A stretch of DNA of 64,000 nucleotides from positions 1,470,872 through 1,534,871 of the forward strand of contig NZ_JACIEF010000001.1 in assembly GCF_014196715.1 (NCBI RefSeq). The letters are read 5' to 3'. Both the position numbers and the translations under genes were made by a program. The DNA comes from Pedobacter zeae (GTDB lineage: Bacteria > Bacteroidota > Bacteroidia > Sphingobacteriales > Sphingobacteriaceae). The notes below the pieces were generated by a model, which did no database searches, was not told the origin of the DNA, and saw nothing but the letters and a program-made list of their open reading frames with translations. Shown here piece after piece: positions 34,659-43,849 of this stretch (position 1 is the first letter of the stretch; each line of letters begins with the position of its first letter).

Positions 34659-35225
34659 ATGAAGAAACTGATTATACCTTTACTATTTTTGCTGGCTTTG
34701 CCCTGCACTTTTGCTTTTAAACAAGACCTCAGTCAACCGGTCCAACTGGATTGGGAAACCCACTTTAAAGGTAAAGCAGATATGCGATCGCCATTTTTAG
34801 CTTTAACTGCCATGACATGGAAATACAGTTATGAAAGTACCGTTTACCGCAACCGGGTAGTGATCAGGCTTAAAAACGATGTGAGTATCGATAAAAACAG
34901 ATCGTGGGTAAAATGGGATAAAATTAAAGATCCTCAAATTCGGGCAAGCCTTTTACACCACGAACAGGGACATGCCAATATTCAGTATATCTTGCTTTTA
35001 GAAGCCGAAAGGGTATTGAAAAACCGGAATTATTCGGTTAACAATTACAAGGCGCAAATTTCGGATCTGGCCAACCAGATCAGCAGCTTTTTTGATACCA
35101 TGCAGCGCAATTATGACGATGAAACCGAACATGGCAGCAACCATAAAATGCAGGCCAGGTGGGATGAAATTATCCAGGATAGAATAAACGAATCGAGAGC
35201 AGCACTGGCCGAACTACAGAAATAA
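34659..35225 (+). CDS. DUF922 secreted zinc-protease-like protein
   Basis: Predicted secreted metallopeptidase of the DUF922 family. 188 residues with a signal peptide (KKLIIPLLFLLALPCTFA). The family core shows TAMTWKYSYES (about 50-60), the zinc motif HEQGH (101-105) preceded by SLLH, and the late segment MQRNYDDETEHGSNHKMQARW (about 147-167), where the third ligand would lie. It could belong to the sigma operon, 36 bp upstream. Its 3' end overlaps the convergent dgkA gene by 12 bp. Confidence 0.88.
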   Translation: MKKLIIPLLFLLALPCTFAFKQDLSQPVQLDWETHFKGKADMRSPFLALTAMTWKYSYESTVYRNRVVIRLKNDVSIDKNRSWVKWDKIKDPQIRASLLHHEQGHANIQYILLLEAERVLKNRNYSVNNYKAQISDLANQISSFFDTMQRNYDDETEHGSNHKMQARWDEIIQDRINESRAALAELQK

Positions 35226-35585
35226 TTTGGGGATAAATACAATGGCACCAACCGCTGCCGCTAAAATTGCAGCAACCAATACTGCAGCTGCAGCAAGGTC
35301 TTTTACTACCTTAATTTTTGGATGATAATCCGGTGAAACCACATCGGCCAGTTTCTCAATAGAAGAATTGATAATTTCGGCTACAAAAACCATTGAAATA
35401 ACGGATAAAACTGCAATCCATTCTATACGCGATATTTTAAGATAGAAGGATAAAGCGATGGCTGCTAAAGCGGCAAACAAATGAACTCTCCCATTATGAT
35501 CGTTAATGAAAAAGAGTTTTAAGCCATTAAATGCGTATTTAAAGCTCCTGATACGATCGATAATTGAAAATTGCTGGTTGTTCAT
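35214..35585 (-). CDS. dgkA: Diacylglycerol kinase / undecaprenol kinase family membrane protein
   Basis: Small integral membrane lipid kinase. 123 residues with three membrane helices and the family core VAEIINSSIEKLADVVS (about 73-89), with the catalytic Glu in ExxNTAIE-like EIINSSIE, then HPKIKVVKDLAAAAVL (about 92-107). Whether diacylglycerol or undecaprenol is phosphorylated is not decided by sequence. The last 12 bases are shared with the convergent DUF922 gene. Confidence 0.92.
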   Translation of the reverse strand: MNNQQFSIIDRIRSFKYAFNGLKLFFINDHNGRVHLFAALAAIALSFYLKISRIEWIAVLSVISMVFVAEIINSSIEKLADVVSPDYHPKIKVVKDLAAAAVLVAAILAAAVGAIVFIPKLFL

Positions 35586-35710
35586 CGTTTTTAAAATTCG
35601 TCATCCTGAATTTATCCCAGGCATGACGCTGCTTCGTATGCTGCAGGCCTTACTCTTTTTATCCTAAACCATCAATTTTAACTCCCAAACCTTTTAGCCT
35701 ATGCCTTAAT

Positions 35711-36337
35711 TCACCTTTTCTCTTCAGGCTTCACTTCGCTTGTCGTAAAACTATTTCCGCTCAATCTATATTGATAGGTTTTGGTAATTGTTTTTGTGCT
35801 GTCTGCTGCATCCTTTACCGGAAAAGAGCGGAAAAGATCACCACTTTTAATGAAAAATTTATCCTTGCCGGTATAACCTTTTTTCTGGCTTGAGCTTAAT
35901 GATGGAAAACTGATTTTATTGAAATTGCCCCCAGCATATTCGAACACATTCAGATCTAAAACATCTTTTTTGCTTAACAATTGAATATACAGTTCGGGGT
36001 TTCCATCATTATCAAGATCCATATTCCAGGCATCGGTGATAACGCCTTTGCGGTCTACGGCAATCGATTTATAACTCTTGCGGACTGAATCTGACATTAA
36101 GATCTGGTATCCGCCAATGGAGTCTACTCCTTTTCCCCAGCTTACAACTTCGAAATTTAAACCCGGTTTTACTTCTATATCTTTATAAAAACGGAAAGGA
36201 TTCTTTTCTACTTTGACCGTTTCAGTTTTAACTTCTTTAGGCTTTTCTTCGGTGCATGCAAAACAAAACAGCACCCCTGTAATTAACAAAAGGCGCTGTA
36301 ATGTATATTTCTGTAGTTTCATTCTATTTGGGTTCAT
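35711..36337 (-). CDS. Lipoprotein of unknown function (possibly PliI-like)
   Basis: Predicted lipoprotein: hydrophobic signal segment RLLLITGVLFCFAC with the lipobox Cys at about residue 28, then a Lys/Glu spacer. 208 residues from the ATG at 36337; the second Met at 36322 is an equally good start. The middle, FEVVSWGKGVDSIGGYQILMSD, and DAWNMDLDNDGNPELYIQL with its calcium-like DxDxDG text, resembles the PliI lysozyme-inhibitor family and other FG-GAP-like secreted proteins, but I cannot confirm this. It follows the GH20 gene's reading direction, upstream coordinates 36385. Confidence 0.72.
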   Translation of the reverse strand: MNPNRMKLQKYTLQRLLLITGVLFCFACTEEKPKEVKTETVKVEKNPFRFYKDIEVKPGLNFEVVSWGKGVDSIGGYQILMSDSVRKSYKSIAVDRKGVITDAWNMDLDNDGNPELYIQLLSKKDVLDLNVFEYAGGNFNKISFPSLSSSQKKGYTGKDKFFIKSGDLFRSFPVKDAADSTKTITKTYQYRLSGNSFTTSEVKPEEKR

Positions 36338-36384
36338 TTTGGTTGTCCCAAATTAAGAATTTTAGCCTATCTAAGCAACAGATT

Positions 36385-38295
36385 TTATTTCTTCGCGTCA
36401 GCTTTAACTTCAGGTGCCCCGTTGTTTAAAACCGTTTCTGCAGTTACACTTCTTCTGCCACTTGGCGCAATAACAATGGTTTTTAATACCCTTTTTTCTC
36501 CCTGTGGAACAGTAATCTTAAAGGGTGCAGTATATAAAAATGCGCTTTCTGAAGGGCGTGCCAAATCAATGGTATAATAAATTTTTGCTCCGGTTACCGG
36601 TGCTTTTAAATCAATGGTAAAGTCGCCACCCGTTAAAGGTTTATCACTTTGCCCGATAGGTGTAGGCACCCAGAAATTAATTCCCATTTTATCTAAACGT
36701 GCTAAATGTACCGGTAAGCGCTGCTCTGAGAAGTTCTTTAAATCTTTACGCTCCACCGGCGACCACGCAATTTCGGCCAAAGCCAATAAACGCGGGAAGG
36801 CATGATTTTCAGCTTTGGCAGTGGTTTTAATATATTCAGTCCACAAGTTGGCCTGCACACCTTTGATATATTTCCTTTCCTCGGCAGTTAATACTTTCGG
36901 AACAGGATCGTAAGCATATATTTTTTGGTAAGGGGCAAATCCACCGATGGTTACCGGTTCATCAGGAGAGTTTGATTGTTTATGGTCGATGTACAAACCC
37001 ATCGAACCTGGGGTCATAATGACATCGTGTTTTTGTTGTGCAGCAGCAATTCCACCATCTTCACCCCTCCAGCTCATTACTGTAGCATTTGGTGCCAAAC
37101 CACCTTCTAAAATCTCATCCCAACCGATAATTGAACGTCCTTTACTGTTCATATACTTTTCGATGGTCTGAATAAAATAACTCTGTAATTCGTGTTCATC
37201 TTTCAGGCCTTTCTCTTTCATTAAATTCTGGCAGAAAGCTGATTCTTTCCAATAGGTTTTGGGTGCTTCATCACCCCCGATGTGGATATATTTAGAAGGG
37301 AAGATCGCCATCACCTCATCCAATACATTTTCTAAAAAAGTGAAAGTATTGGCCGATGGCACGAAGATATCATCAAAAACACCCCAGGTTTGTTGCACCT
37401 GCTTCCCTTTTCTGCTGCCAGCCCACGGGGTTTTATCGCTGATAAAAGTATCGCGGTCAGGGAAACAGCTTAACTCGGGGTATGAAGCAATTGCAGCAGA
37501 AGCATGTCCCGGTAATTCAATTTCCGGAATTACGGTAATGTATTTCTCTGCCGCATATCTTACAACTTCTTTGGCTTCATCCTGGGTATAAAAACCTTTT
37601 ACCGGGGTAAGATAATTGCCGTTGCCCGGATAATTACCGATAATGGTACCATTGCGGACAGAACCGATCTGGGTAAGTTTAGGATATTTTTTTATTTCCA
37701 ATCTCCAGCCCTGATCTTCGGTTAAATGCCAGTGGAAAGTATTGATTTTATAATAAGCCAGCTGATCGATGTATTTTTTGATAAAAGAAACCGGAAAGAA
37801 ATGGCGGCCAACATCCAACATTGTTCCCCGGTAGCTAAAACGCGGGTAATCATTAATGTTAACTGCCGGGATGGTAATCTTATCAGCTACTTTATCAGGC
37901 ATCATCTGCATGGCCGATTGTACAGCATAAAAAAGCCCGGCCCCTTTTCCTGTTAAAACAATTTGCTTAGGCGTAACTTTAATGGTATAACCCTCAGCCG
38001 GTAGCTGATCTGCACCAACAGATGTTAAAACGATGGCTTTTTGGTTAGGCTGGGGTGTTTTGGTTTCTCTTAAAGCAAAACCAGCCTTGGTAACAATAAA
38101 CGCGTTCAATAAATCGGTCATTTTTGAACCGTCTATACTCTGATTTACCAAAACTGTTGTTTTATCCAGAATGAAAGTTCCATTTGCCTTGGTAACTGAT
38201 ACGGGTGCAGGAATAATCCCTAAATTGGGATCGCTCTGTGCAAATGCACTCGCGCTGATCAATACTGCGGTAAAAATCGAAAATACCTTTTTCAT
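36385..38295 (-). CDS. Beta-N-acetylhexosaminidase, glycoside hydrolase family 20
   Basis: Cleaves terminal N-acetylglucosamine or N-acetylgalactosamine from glycans or chitooligosaccharides, probably in the periplasm. 636 residues: signal peptide (1-19), N-terminal GH20b domain (about 25-145), catalytic barrel with FHWHLTEDQGWRLEIKKYP carried as HWHLTEDQGWR (about 195), the acid/base pair Asp342-Glu343 in HIGGDEAPK, and a WDEILEGGLAP segment (about 390). A C-terminal chitobiase-like beta domain (about 545-620) follows. All expected active-site residues seem present. Confidence 0.96.
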   Translation of the reverse strand: MKKVFSIFTAVLISASAFAQSDPNLGIIPAPVSVTKANGTFILDKTTVLVNQSIDGSKMTDLLNAFIVTKAGFALRETKTPQPNQKAIVLTSVGADQLPAEGYTIKVTPKQIVLTGKGAGLFYAVQSAMQMMPDKVADKITIPAVNINDYPRFSYRGTMLDVGRHFFPVSFIKKYIDQLAYYKINTFHWHLTEDQGWRLEIKKYPKLTQIGSVRNGTIIGNYPGNGNYLTPVKGFYTQDEAKEVVRYAAEKYITVIPEIELPGHASAAIASYPELSCFPDRDTFISDKTPWAGSRKGKQVQQTWGVFDDIFVPSANTFTFLENVLDEVMAIFPSKYIHIGGDEAPKTYWKESAFCQNLMKEKGLKDEHELQSYFIQTIEKYMNSKGRSIIGWDEILEGGLAPNATVMSWRGEDGGIAAAQQKHDVIMTPGSMGLYIDHKQSNSPDEPVTIGGFAPYQKIYAYDPVPKVLTAEERKYIKGVQANLWTEYIKTTAKAENHAFPRLLALAEIAWSPVERKDLKNFSEQRLPVHLARLDKMGINFWVPTPIGQSDKPLTGGDFTIDLKAPVTGAKIYYTIDLARPSESAFLYTAPFKITVPQGEKRVLKTIVIAPSGRRSVTAETVLNNGAPEVKADAKK

Positions 38296-38608
38296 GTGTG
38301 TGTTTAGGTTTTTGTACTATTTAGTTAATTATTTTAACCAAGATAGAGATTATGGTTTTATTCCAAATCCCACATTTCTGTTACAATCCAGATCAACCGT
38401 TTGACTGCATCATGTAACGCAGATAAATCTTTGTATCCAAAAATTGTCTTTCTGACATCTCATCCGGGTATGTACCAAAAAATAGGATTATACCGTTTAA
38501 ATATCCCTAAAAACAGTGTCGAAAATTCACATTTGCAAAGGATAAGCTTATACGTGTTATTAGGTTACTGACGGATAAAACAGCTGTTCGCCTGATAAGT
38601 ACAAAAAA
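38296..38608. other. 313-bp gap without a recognised feature
   Basis: AT-rich spacer between the GH20 and YhhN genes, both leftward. It must contain the hexosaminidase promoter near the right of 38295, but I see no clear consensus, hairpin or small gene. Confidence 0.5.
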
Positions 38609-39301
38609 TTATACCTCCGTTCTCGTTACCACCAGCTTTCGTTCAATTGTGCCATAAACAATTAAATACTGTGCAATCATATAAGTAGCCATTATCAATA
38701 CGCCACTCTGCGGTATGGGCTGTGCAAATTTATCAACGGCTAAAATACTGTCAGACAACAAGAAACATAAGGCACCATACAAGATAATTTTAAAGCTAAA
38801 AATATTCACCTTCCCATATCGGTTAACAGCCATAATCGCCATAACCGTTATAATAATGGCATACATTAAAACCGGGAACTGCAGGGGCCCAAGATGCGGC
38901 TGTAAATAAAAGAACAAACCCGAGCAAAAAATAGCAAATGCGCCAACTGCCCATAAAAAATAGGGTGTTTTATGGTTTGGATTGGATTTGTGATCGAGCA
39001 TAAAAGCCCTGATATAGAAAATATGGCAAACTAAAAAAGCGATTAAACTGAAGATAAAGAAACTTGTTCTACCGTTCTGCAGCAGCAACAATAGATCTCC
39101 AAGCCACGCAAAAATCAAACCTGTAAAAATTCTTTTATGGAAACGTCCCTTTATATTCGTACTTAGGTAGAGCCATATCAAAAGTATCACTACAATTAAC
39201 GGCTTAGAGAAATAATTAAGCGCTGTATTTTTGGCATATTCTGCATATAGCTGAACTACAAAAACGAGTAAAAATATAAATGAAAATAGCTTAGTTTTCA
39301 T
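38609..39301 (-). CDS. Lysoplasmalogenase (YhhN family)
   Basis: Integral membrane protein of the YhhN/TMEM86 family, members of which hydrolyse the vinyl-ether bond of lysoplasmalogens. 230 residues with seven to eight hydrophobic segments. Family text: RIFTGLIFAWLGDLLLLL (about 57-74, with the conserved Asp), FLVCHIFYIRAF (about 90-101), and the late GALCFLLSDSILAVDKF (about 180-196) with the second conserved Asp. Activity is inferred from family only. Confidence 0.9.
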   Translation of the reverse strand: MKTKLFSFIFLLVFVVQLYAEYAKNTALNYFSKPLIVVILLIWLYLSTNIKGRFHKRIFTGLIFAWLGDLLLLLQNGRTSFFIFSLIAFLVCHIFYIRAFMLDHKSNPNHKTPYFLWAVGAFAIFCSGLFFYLQPHLGPLQFPVLMYAIIITVMAIMAVNRYGKVNIFSFKIILYGALCFLLSDSILAVDKFAQPIPQSGVLIMATYMIAQYLIVYGTIERKLVVTRTEV

Positions 39302-39601
39302 AACAATTGGGTTTTGCCTGTCGCAAATTAAAGAACCAAATTACGGATATTAACCGGATAGCCAGAAAAATTCCCCATAAACTTGTGCCATCTCCAGATA
39401 ACATCTAGCAAGCACGTTCCTATCACATTCAAGTATTTGATTAGCGATATCTATCCCTTCAATTTAAGTCCCTTCTTTTTCGTGTAAAATTTATGCGTGT
39501 TTTATATTTTCTGTTGATTTTTATCAAATTCGGCTTAACTTTGACTTACAAGAAAATGGGTCTGGCATTACTGCCTTTTCTGTTTCATTCATCCCATAAA
39601 T
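39302..39601. other. Divergent intergenic region
   Basis: 300 bp between two divergent genes. The only firm signal is the promoter at 39514-39543 for the rightward gene. A TTGACTTACA stretch follows it. Confidence 0.5.
39514..39543 (+). promoter_or_regulatory. Canonical Bacteroidetes promoter TTG-N19-TAACTTTG
   Basis: TTG at 39514-39516, exactly 19 bp, then TAACTTTG at 39536-39543. Predicted start near 39550, giving a leader of about 50 nt for the small secreted protein. Confidence 0.8.
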
Positions 39602-39952
39602 ATGAAAAAATCAGCTTTCGTTTTGTTTGCATTGGCCAGCTCATTTTATGCAAAAAGCCAAACATTGGTATTGGCTAAAGATGCAGCTAAATACGTGGGT
39701 AAAAATGTAACCATCTGCGATTCGGTTTACAGCACAAAAGGATTGGAAAAGTTAACCTTGATTAACTTAGGAGGTGCTTATCCGAAAGAACTGATTACGG
39801 TGGTCATTAACAAACAGGATGAAAGCAAATTCCCATCTGAACCTTACAGCATGTTTCTGGGAAATAAAATCTGTGTTACGGGGATCGTAACCGAATTTAA
39901 AGGCAAGCAGCAAATTGTAGTTACCGACCCAAAGCAGATTGTCGTAAAATAA
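39602..39952 (+). CDS. Small secreted OB-fold-like protein
   Basis: 116 residues with a signal peptide (MKKSAFVLFALASSFYAKSQ). The mature part, with AAKYVGKNVTICDSVYSTKG and NKICVTGIVTEFKGKQQIVVTDPKQI, has the strand pattern of periplasmic OB-fold proteins related to nucleic-acid-binding-like domains. Function unknown. It stands alone, with a canonical promoter upstream and a 550-bp gap downstream. Confidence 0.8.
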   Translation: MKKSAFVLFALASSFYAKSQTLVLAKDAAKYVGKNVTICDSVYSTKGLEKLTLINLGGAYPKELITVVINKQDESKFPSEPYSMFLGNKICVTGIVTEFKGKQQIVVTDPKQIVVK

Positions 39953-40504
39953 TCATTTATCATAACTCATTATTAAATTGTTTTTTGTAGCTTTTACATA
40001 AAGTAATACTTAATGTGATAAATTTTCGCTCACCTATCTGTTCCTCAAAATATCATTACGTTAAATTTTGCATTTAGCAAGGATTATGTCTTTCTCATGC
40101 CCATAGCTATGCGGAAATCGTCCTCAACAAAATGCTAATTGGTATTGGTTTATGATAAGACCCGGGCCTGAGTTTTTCGGATGAAGTTTAAAACATGTAT
40201 GCTTTGGCCCACGCAAAGCTAATTACACAGCAGAAACAACCTAAGCTCCTCCTTCGTTAAAGGAGGATAGCTTCGGCTCGAGCGTTAACACTAAGCTATT
40301 ATTTATGGAATAAATTCGATGAGTAGTGCCTCTTCGGCTGGCAGGAAATTATCCAGCCAGCCTCGTAAGCATAGATATCCTTATTATCTGCTTCGAAGAT
40401 TCAAAATCCTTTTAATATTTCATAACAGATTATACATACAAGCCTATTTCCTTGATGAACCGTTTTATTTCCTTGATGAATATTTTCCATTGCTGTAGTT
40501 TTTA
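39953..40504. other. 552-bp gap with one short hairpin
   Basis: No gene recognised. It contains a stem TCCTCCTT / AAGGAGGA at 40247-40267 with a 5-nt loop, and a short duplicated word TTTCCTTGATGAA at about 40450 and 40469. Confidence 0.55.
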
Positions 40505-41035
40505 TCATACCAAAAACTTAATGATCAGGTAAGGTAAGCCCATAGCAACTGCACTACCGTAAATAATATCAAGCCAAAAGAAAGAGCCCAATGCGCCGGC
40601 GTAAATAAAACCAACTATAGGAGTTACCACAATTTTAGACAACCATGAAGTTGTTTTTGATTTTACCACTGCATTCCATAAACTGTTTGCATCACCAGTG
40701 CTTGGAAATGCATGCGCTCCGATTGAAATGGCCAGATACATGAGCAAATAATCTAAAACATTGGCCGAATCGAATTTAAACTGTAAAGCTGCAGAAAAAC
40801 CGATAACAAAACACAGCAACGAGTTAACAATAAAAGGCCCTACAGAAATAAATACTGTTTGATAAACCTTTTGCGCAGGCTCGTGTATAACGTAGCCTAC
40901 TGGGTTTTCGGGCCTGAAATAACAAACTTCGAATACCGGAACCTTAAATAACCGGCAAAAAAGCTGGTGTGCAAGTTCATGTACAATTACACCCGGAAAA
41001 GTTGCAATACTGATAAATATACCTGGAATAAACAT
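40505..41035 (-). CDS. M50-like membrane metallopeptidase
   Basis: Predicted intramembrane-type zinc protease. 176 residues, four to five hydrophobic segments. HELAH at 19-23 lies in a membrane helix, as in site-2 proteases. The usual second motif with LDG or NPxG is replaced by STGDANSLWNAV (about 116-127), where Asp119 may be the third ligand. Small for M50, with no PDZ domain. It sits 15 bp after the zinc-ribbon/TPR gene and should be cotranscribed with it. Substrate unknown. Confidence 0.82.
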   Translation of the reverse strand: MFIPGIFISIATFPGVIVHELAHQLFCRLFKVPVFEVCYFRPENPVGYVIHEPAQKVYQTVFISVGPFIVNSLLCFVIGFSAALQFKFDSANVLDYLLMYLAISIGAHAFPSTGDANSLWNAVVKSKTTSWLSKIVVTPIVGFIYAGALGSFFWLDIIYGSAVAMGLPYLIIKFLV

Positions 41036-41050
41036 GATTTTAATTTTTAA

Positions 41051-42094
41051 TTACCTGTAAATTTCTGAGCCTAAGATAATGGGCGATAAACGTTTCGATA
41101 TCGTACTATCGCCCGACTGGGTTTCGTGGGCCTTGATCTTGGCTAAACTCGCCAGGCTTTCTTTTTTCCTGCCGGCAAAATAGTCGACCATTGCCATAGC
41201 TTCAATAGCACTGTCATCATCAGGATCAAGCGCAATGGCTTTTGAAGCAAAAACAGCAGCCTCCTTATCATGTTTTCGTTTAAGTTCAATCCTGGCCTTT
41301 TGCGATATCGCATAAATATTTTCGGTATTAAATGCCAATAATCGGTCACATAATGCTAAAGCTTCATCATACCTGGCCGTATTTCTTTTAACAGCGGTTT
41401 TCAGGCTTAAAGCCTGGTAAAAATTAGGATCAACCTCCAATACCCTGTTTACAATGCTATCAACACGGGCATAATCTTTTGTCGCAAATAAAAAGTTGGC
41501 AACATGCGTTTTTAATGCAATTTCATCGGTACTATCGAGTATGGCCAATAATTTACCTTTATCATTTGCAACAGCTACAATACGTTTATACATCAGCGTA
41601 TCCTTAGGAAAAGACTGCACAATGTATTCAGAAGCTGCATTTACCGTATTCAATAAGTCTTTATCCTCTGTTTTTACATCTGCAACTTTGCTAAAAGCGA
41701 TTTGGTAGGTTTCATAATCAAAATTATAGGCACTTGCAACCATCATATAGGCATTGGCATTGAAATGTTCCGGAAACTGGTTCAATACCAAACTTAATTC
41801 GCGTTGAGCCGTTACAAAATGTTTTTGATCGATTGCATTTTCCGCCTTGCCCAAGTGAACTGCAGCATAAATATATTTCTGCGTACGCAGCAAACTGATG
41901 ATTACAACAACCAGGATGCCGAGCCCGAAAAACCTGATCCATTTAGGTATGGGATATTTAATTAAGCTTTTCCGACAATCAGAACATAAATTAGTATTAT
42001 AACCAGGTTCGTATGAGTTTACCTGACAGTTTACGCACAAGTTTTCGTTAAAATGGTTTTCTGTTGCACCTTGGGTGGGATGATTTTCCTGCAT
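41051..42094 (-). CDS. Zinc-ribbon, single-pass membrane, TPR protein
   Basis: 347 residues. N-terminal zinc ribbon C20-x2-C23 and C37-x2-C40 (ENLCVNCQ, NLCSDCRK), one membrane helix (about 52-68, FFGLGILVVVIISLL), then tetratricopeptide-like helical repeats (about 75-320; for example ALALCDRLLAFNTENIYA and AAVFASKAIALDPDDDSA carried in tandem). Likely an assembly or adaptor protein. The following gene encodes an M50-like protease, suggesting that the TPR part presents substrates to it; this is inference. Confidence 0.8.
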   Translation of the reverse strand: MQENHPTQGATENHFNENLCVNCQVNSYEPGYNTNLCSDCRKSLIKYPIPKWIRFFGLGILVVVIISLLRTQKYIYAAVHLGKAENAIDQKHFVTAQRELSLVLNQFPEHFNANAYMMVASAYNFDYETYQIAFSKVADVKTEDKDLLNTVNAASEYIVQSFPKDTLMYKRIVAVANDKGKLLAILDSTDEIALKTHVANFLFATKDYARVDSIVNRVLEVDPNFYQALSLKTAVKRNTARYDEALALCDRLLAFNTENIYAISQKARIELKRKHDKEAAVFASKAIALDPDDDSAIEAMAMVDYFAGRKKESLASLAKIKAHETQSGDSTISKRLSPIILGSEIYR

Positions 42095-42177
42095 ATGAGA
42101 TTCGTTAAGCCAATAAAGATAATATTTTTTAACAATTTCGGCTATGAGGACCTACATATAATAAAAAGCCCTTTTTT

Positions 42178-42209
42178 TTGTTTCGATTGGCATAAAATCT
42201 ATAATTTTG
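42178..42209 (+). promoter_or_regulatory. Bacteroidetes promoter for the PAP2 gene
   Basis: TTG at 42178-42180, 21-bp spacer, TAATTTTG at 42202-42209. It is 15 bp before the ATG at 42225, so the leader would be only about 10 nt. Confidence 0.65.
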
Positions 42210-42224
42210 AATTTTACCCTGTCT

Positions 42225-42881
42225 ATGAATACTTTTTTGAACCGAAATACCTTAATTTTTATCCTTGCCTTACTGATTGCATGCTTCGCCGCTTTAAGTT
42301 TTTTTATTGCGCAACATCCTATTCTCCCTTTTGATATTAAATTTTCACTATTTATCCAGCAATGCCATGCAGATTGGTTGGATAAACTGATGCTGGCGAT
42401 CAGTTTTTTTGGCGAACTCCCCTTTTCCTTACTTTCAGTAGTGCTGGTGGCCGCTGTTTTTTACTGGCAGAAATATAAACGCGAGGCCCTGTTTATTTCA
42501 ACCGTTTTATTATCGGGATTGATTATTTTGGGGATAAAAAATGTAATTAACCGCCCAAGACCAACAGCATTTTATGTCCGTTTGGTTGAAGTTAACCGTT
42601 TTCAGAGTTATCCCAGTGGGCACGTATTATCCTATACCTTATTTTTTGGCTTTCTGATTGTGCTGATGTATACCTCGAAAACCATCCCTGAACGTACTAA
42701 AAACATCGTCACCCCTTTATCACTATTTTTGATCCTGACCATTGCTCCCTCAAGGATTTATTTAGGTGCACACTGGTTTACCGATACTGTTGGAGGCTTT
42801 TTACTTGGGCTGATCTGTCTTTTTCCATTATGCTATTTCTATTTCAGGAAAAAGCAAGTAAACCCTTCACCAGGGCTTTAG
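42225..42881 (+). CDS. PAP2-family membrane phosphatase
   Basis: Integral membrane lipid phosphatase (phosphatidic acid or undecaprenyl diphosphate type). I take the ATG at 42225 because the frame's earlier opening codon at 42207 is a TTG inside the -7 box. 218 residues, six hydrophobic segments. The three catalytic motifs are intact: KNVINRPRP (about 107-115), the SYPSGH segment (about 131-136), and SRIYLGAHWFTD (about 184-195). Substrate not resolved. Confidence 0.93.
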   Translation: MNTFLNRNTLIFILALLIACFAALSFFIAQHPILPFDIKFSLFIQQCHADWLDKLMLAISFFGELPFSLLSVVLVAAVFYWQKYKREALFISTVLLSGLIILGIKNVINRPRPTAFYVRLVEVNRFQSYPSGHVLSYTLFFGFLIVLMYTSKTIPERTKNIVTPLSLFLILTIAPSRIYLGAHWFTDTVGGFLLGLICLFPLCYFYFRKKQVNPSPGL

Positions 42882-42936
42882 GCGCTAATTTTTCCGGATT
42901 GATGACCCGGTCTTAACTCAATCTAAAAAAATCTGA

Positions 42937-42944
42937 TAATTTTG
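42937..42944 (+). promoter_or_regulatory. -7 element TAATTTTG, four bases before the HAD gene
   Basis: Exact TAnnTTTG match at 42937-42944; the ATG is at 42949. If active, the transcript is leaderless. No good -33 TTG at 19-21 bp. Confidence 0.45.
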
Positions 42945-42948
42945 TTTC

Positions 42949-43614
42949 ATGATAACTATTAAACCAAAAGCTTTTCTTTTTGACCTGAACGGCACCATGA
43001 TTAACGATATGGCTTTCCATAACCAGGCATGGCATAACATTCTTACAGCGGATTTAGGCGCAAATATCAGTTTCGATGAGGTTAAAAAACAGATGTACGG
43101 TAAAAATCAGGATCTTTTAGAACGTGTTTTTGGCATAGGTTATTTCTCCCAGGAACAGATTGATCAGATTTCTATCGAAAAAGAGCGGAGGTATCAGGCT
43201 GCTTATAAAAAACATCTGGCATTAATAGCCGGTTTAGGCCAATTTTTGGAAAAGGCAAAACAAACAGGCATTCAAATGGCAATCGGCTCTGCCGCCATCC
43301 CCTTTAATATCAATTTTGTACTCGATAACTTAAATATCCGCTCTTATTTCAAAGCCATAGTAAGCGCCGAAGATGTGGTGAACAGTAAACCTGATCCTGA
43401 AACCTTTACCAAAGGAGCAGAAATTTTAGGGGTTGCAGCCAGCGAATGTATCGTTTTTGAAGATGCACCGAAAGGTGTTGAAGCTGCACAAAATGCCGGA
43501 ATGAAATGTGTTGCCTTAACAACCATGCACACTAAAGAGGAGTTTTCGGCATATCGCAACATTATAGCCTTTATAGAAGATTATACCGATCCCTCTTTAC
43601 AGGATCTCTTCTAA
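42949..43614 (+). CDS. HAD-superfamily hydrolase, beta-phosphoglucomutase-like
   Basis: Cytoplasmic phosphatase or mutase of HAD subfamily I with a helical cap. 221 residues. Motif I reads FDLNGTM (about 10-16): the nucleophile Asp is present but the second Asp of DxDGT is Asn. Cap residues 17-80; motif II IGSAA (about 108), motif III SKPDPE (about 145, catalytic Lys), motif IV VFEDAPKGVEAA (about 166-177). The Asn replaces the general acid/base, so mutase activity would be weakened unless this subfamily uses another residue. Confidence 0.9.
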   Translation: MITIKPKAFLFDLNGTMINDMAFHNQAWHNILTADLGANISFDEVKKQMYGKNQDLLERVFGIGYFSQEQIDQISIEKERRYQAAYKKHLALIAGLGQFLEKAKQTGIQMAIGSAAIPFNINFVLDNLNIRSYFKAIVSAEDVVNSKPDPETFTKGAEILGVAASECIVFEDAPKGVEAAQNAGMKCVALTTMHTKEEFSAYRNIIAFIEDYTDPSLQDLF

Positions 43615-43849
43615 CACTGGCATGATCCGGAAATCCGGTCATTTTTTTGATCATTTCAGCTCCTGTAGTTGATGATGTTTTGCGGTAAAACGATTTGATT
43701 TTTGCCATGAAACCAGCATCAGGATATAAAAAATATGCTAAGCATTGGGAGTGGCAGCCAATAAAATCGGTATAGTAGTGTATTTATTTTAATGCAAAAT
43801 CTTATAATCTCATAAAACTGACTATTATTGTGGCAATCAAACCCCTAAT

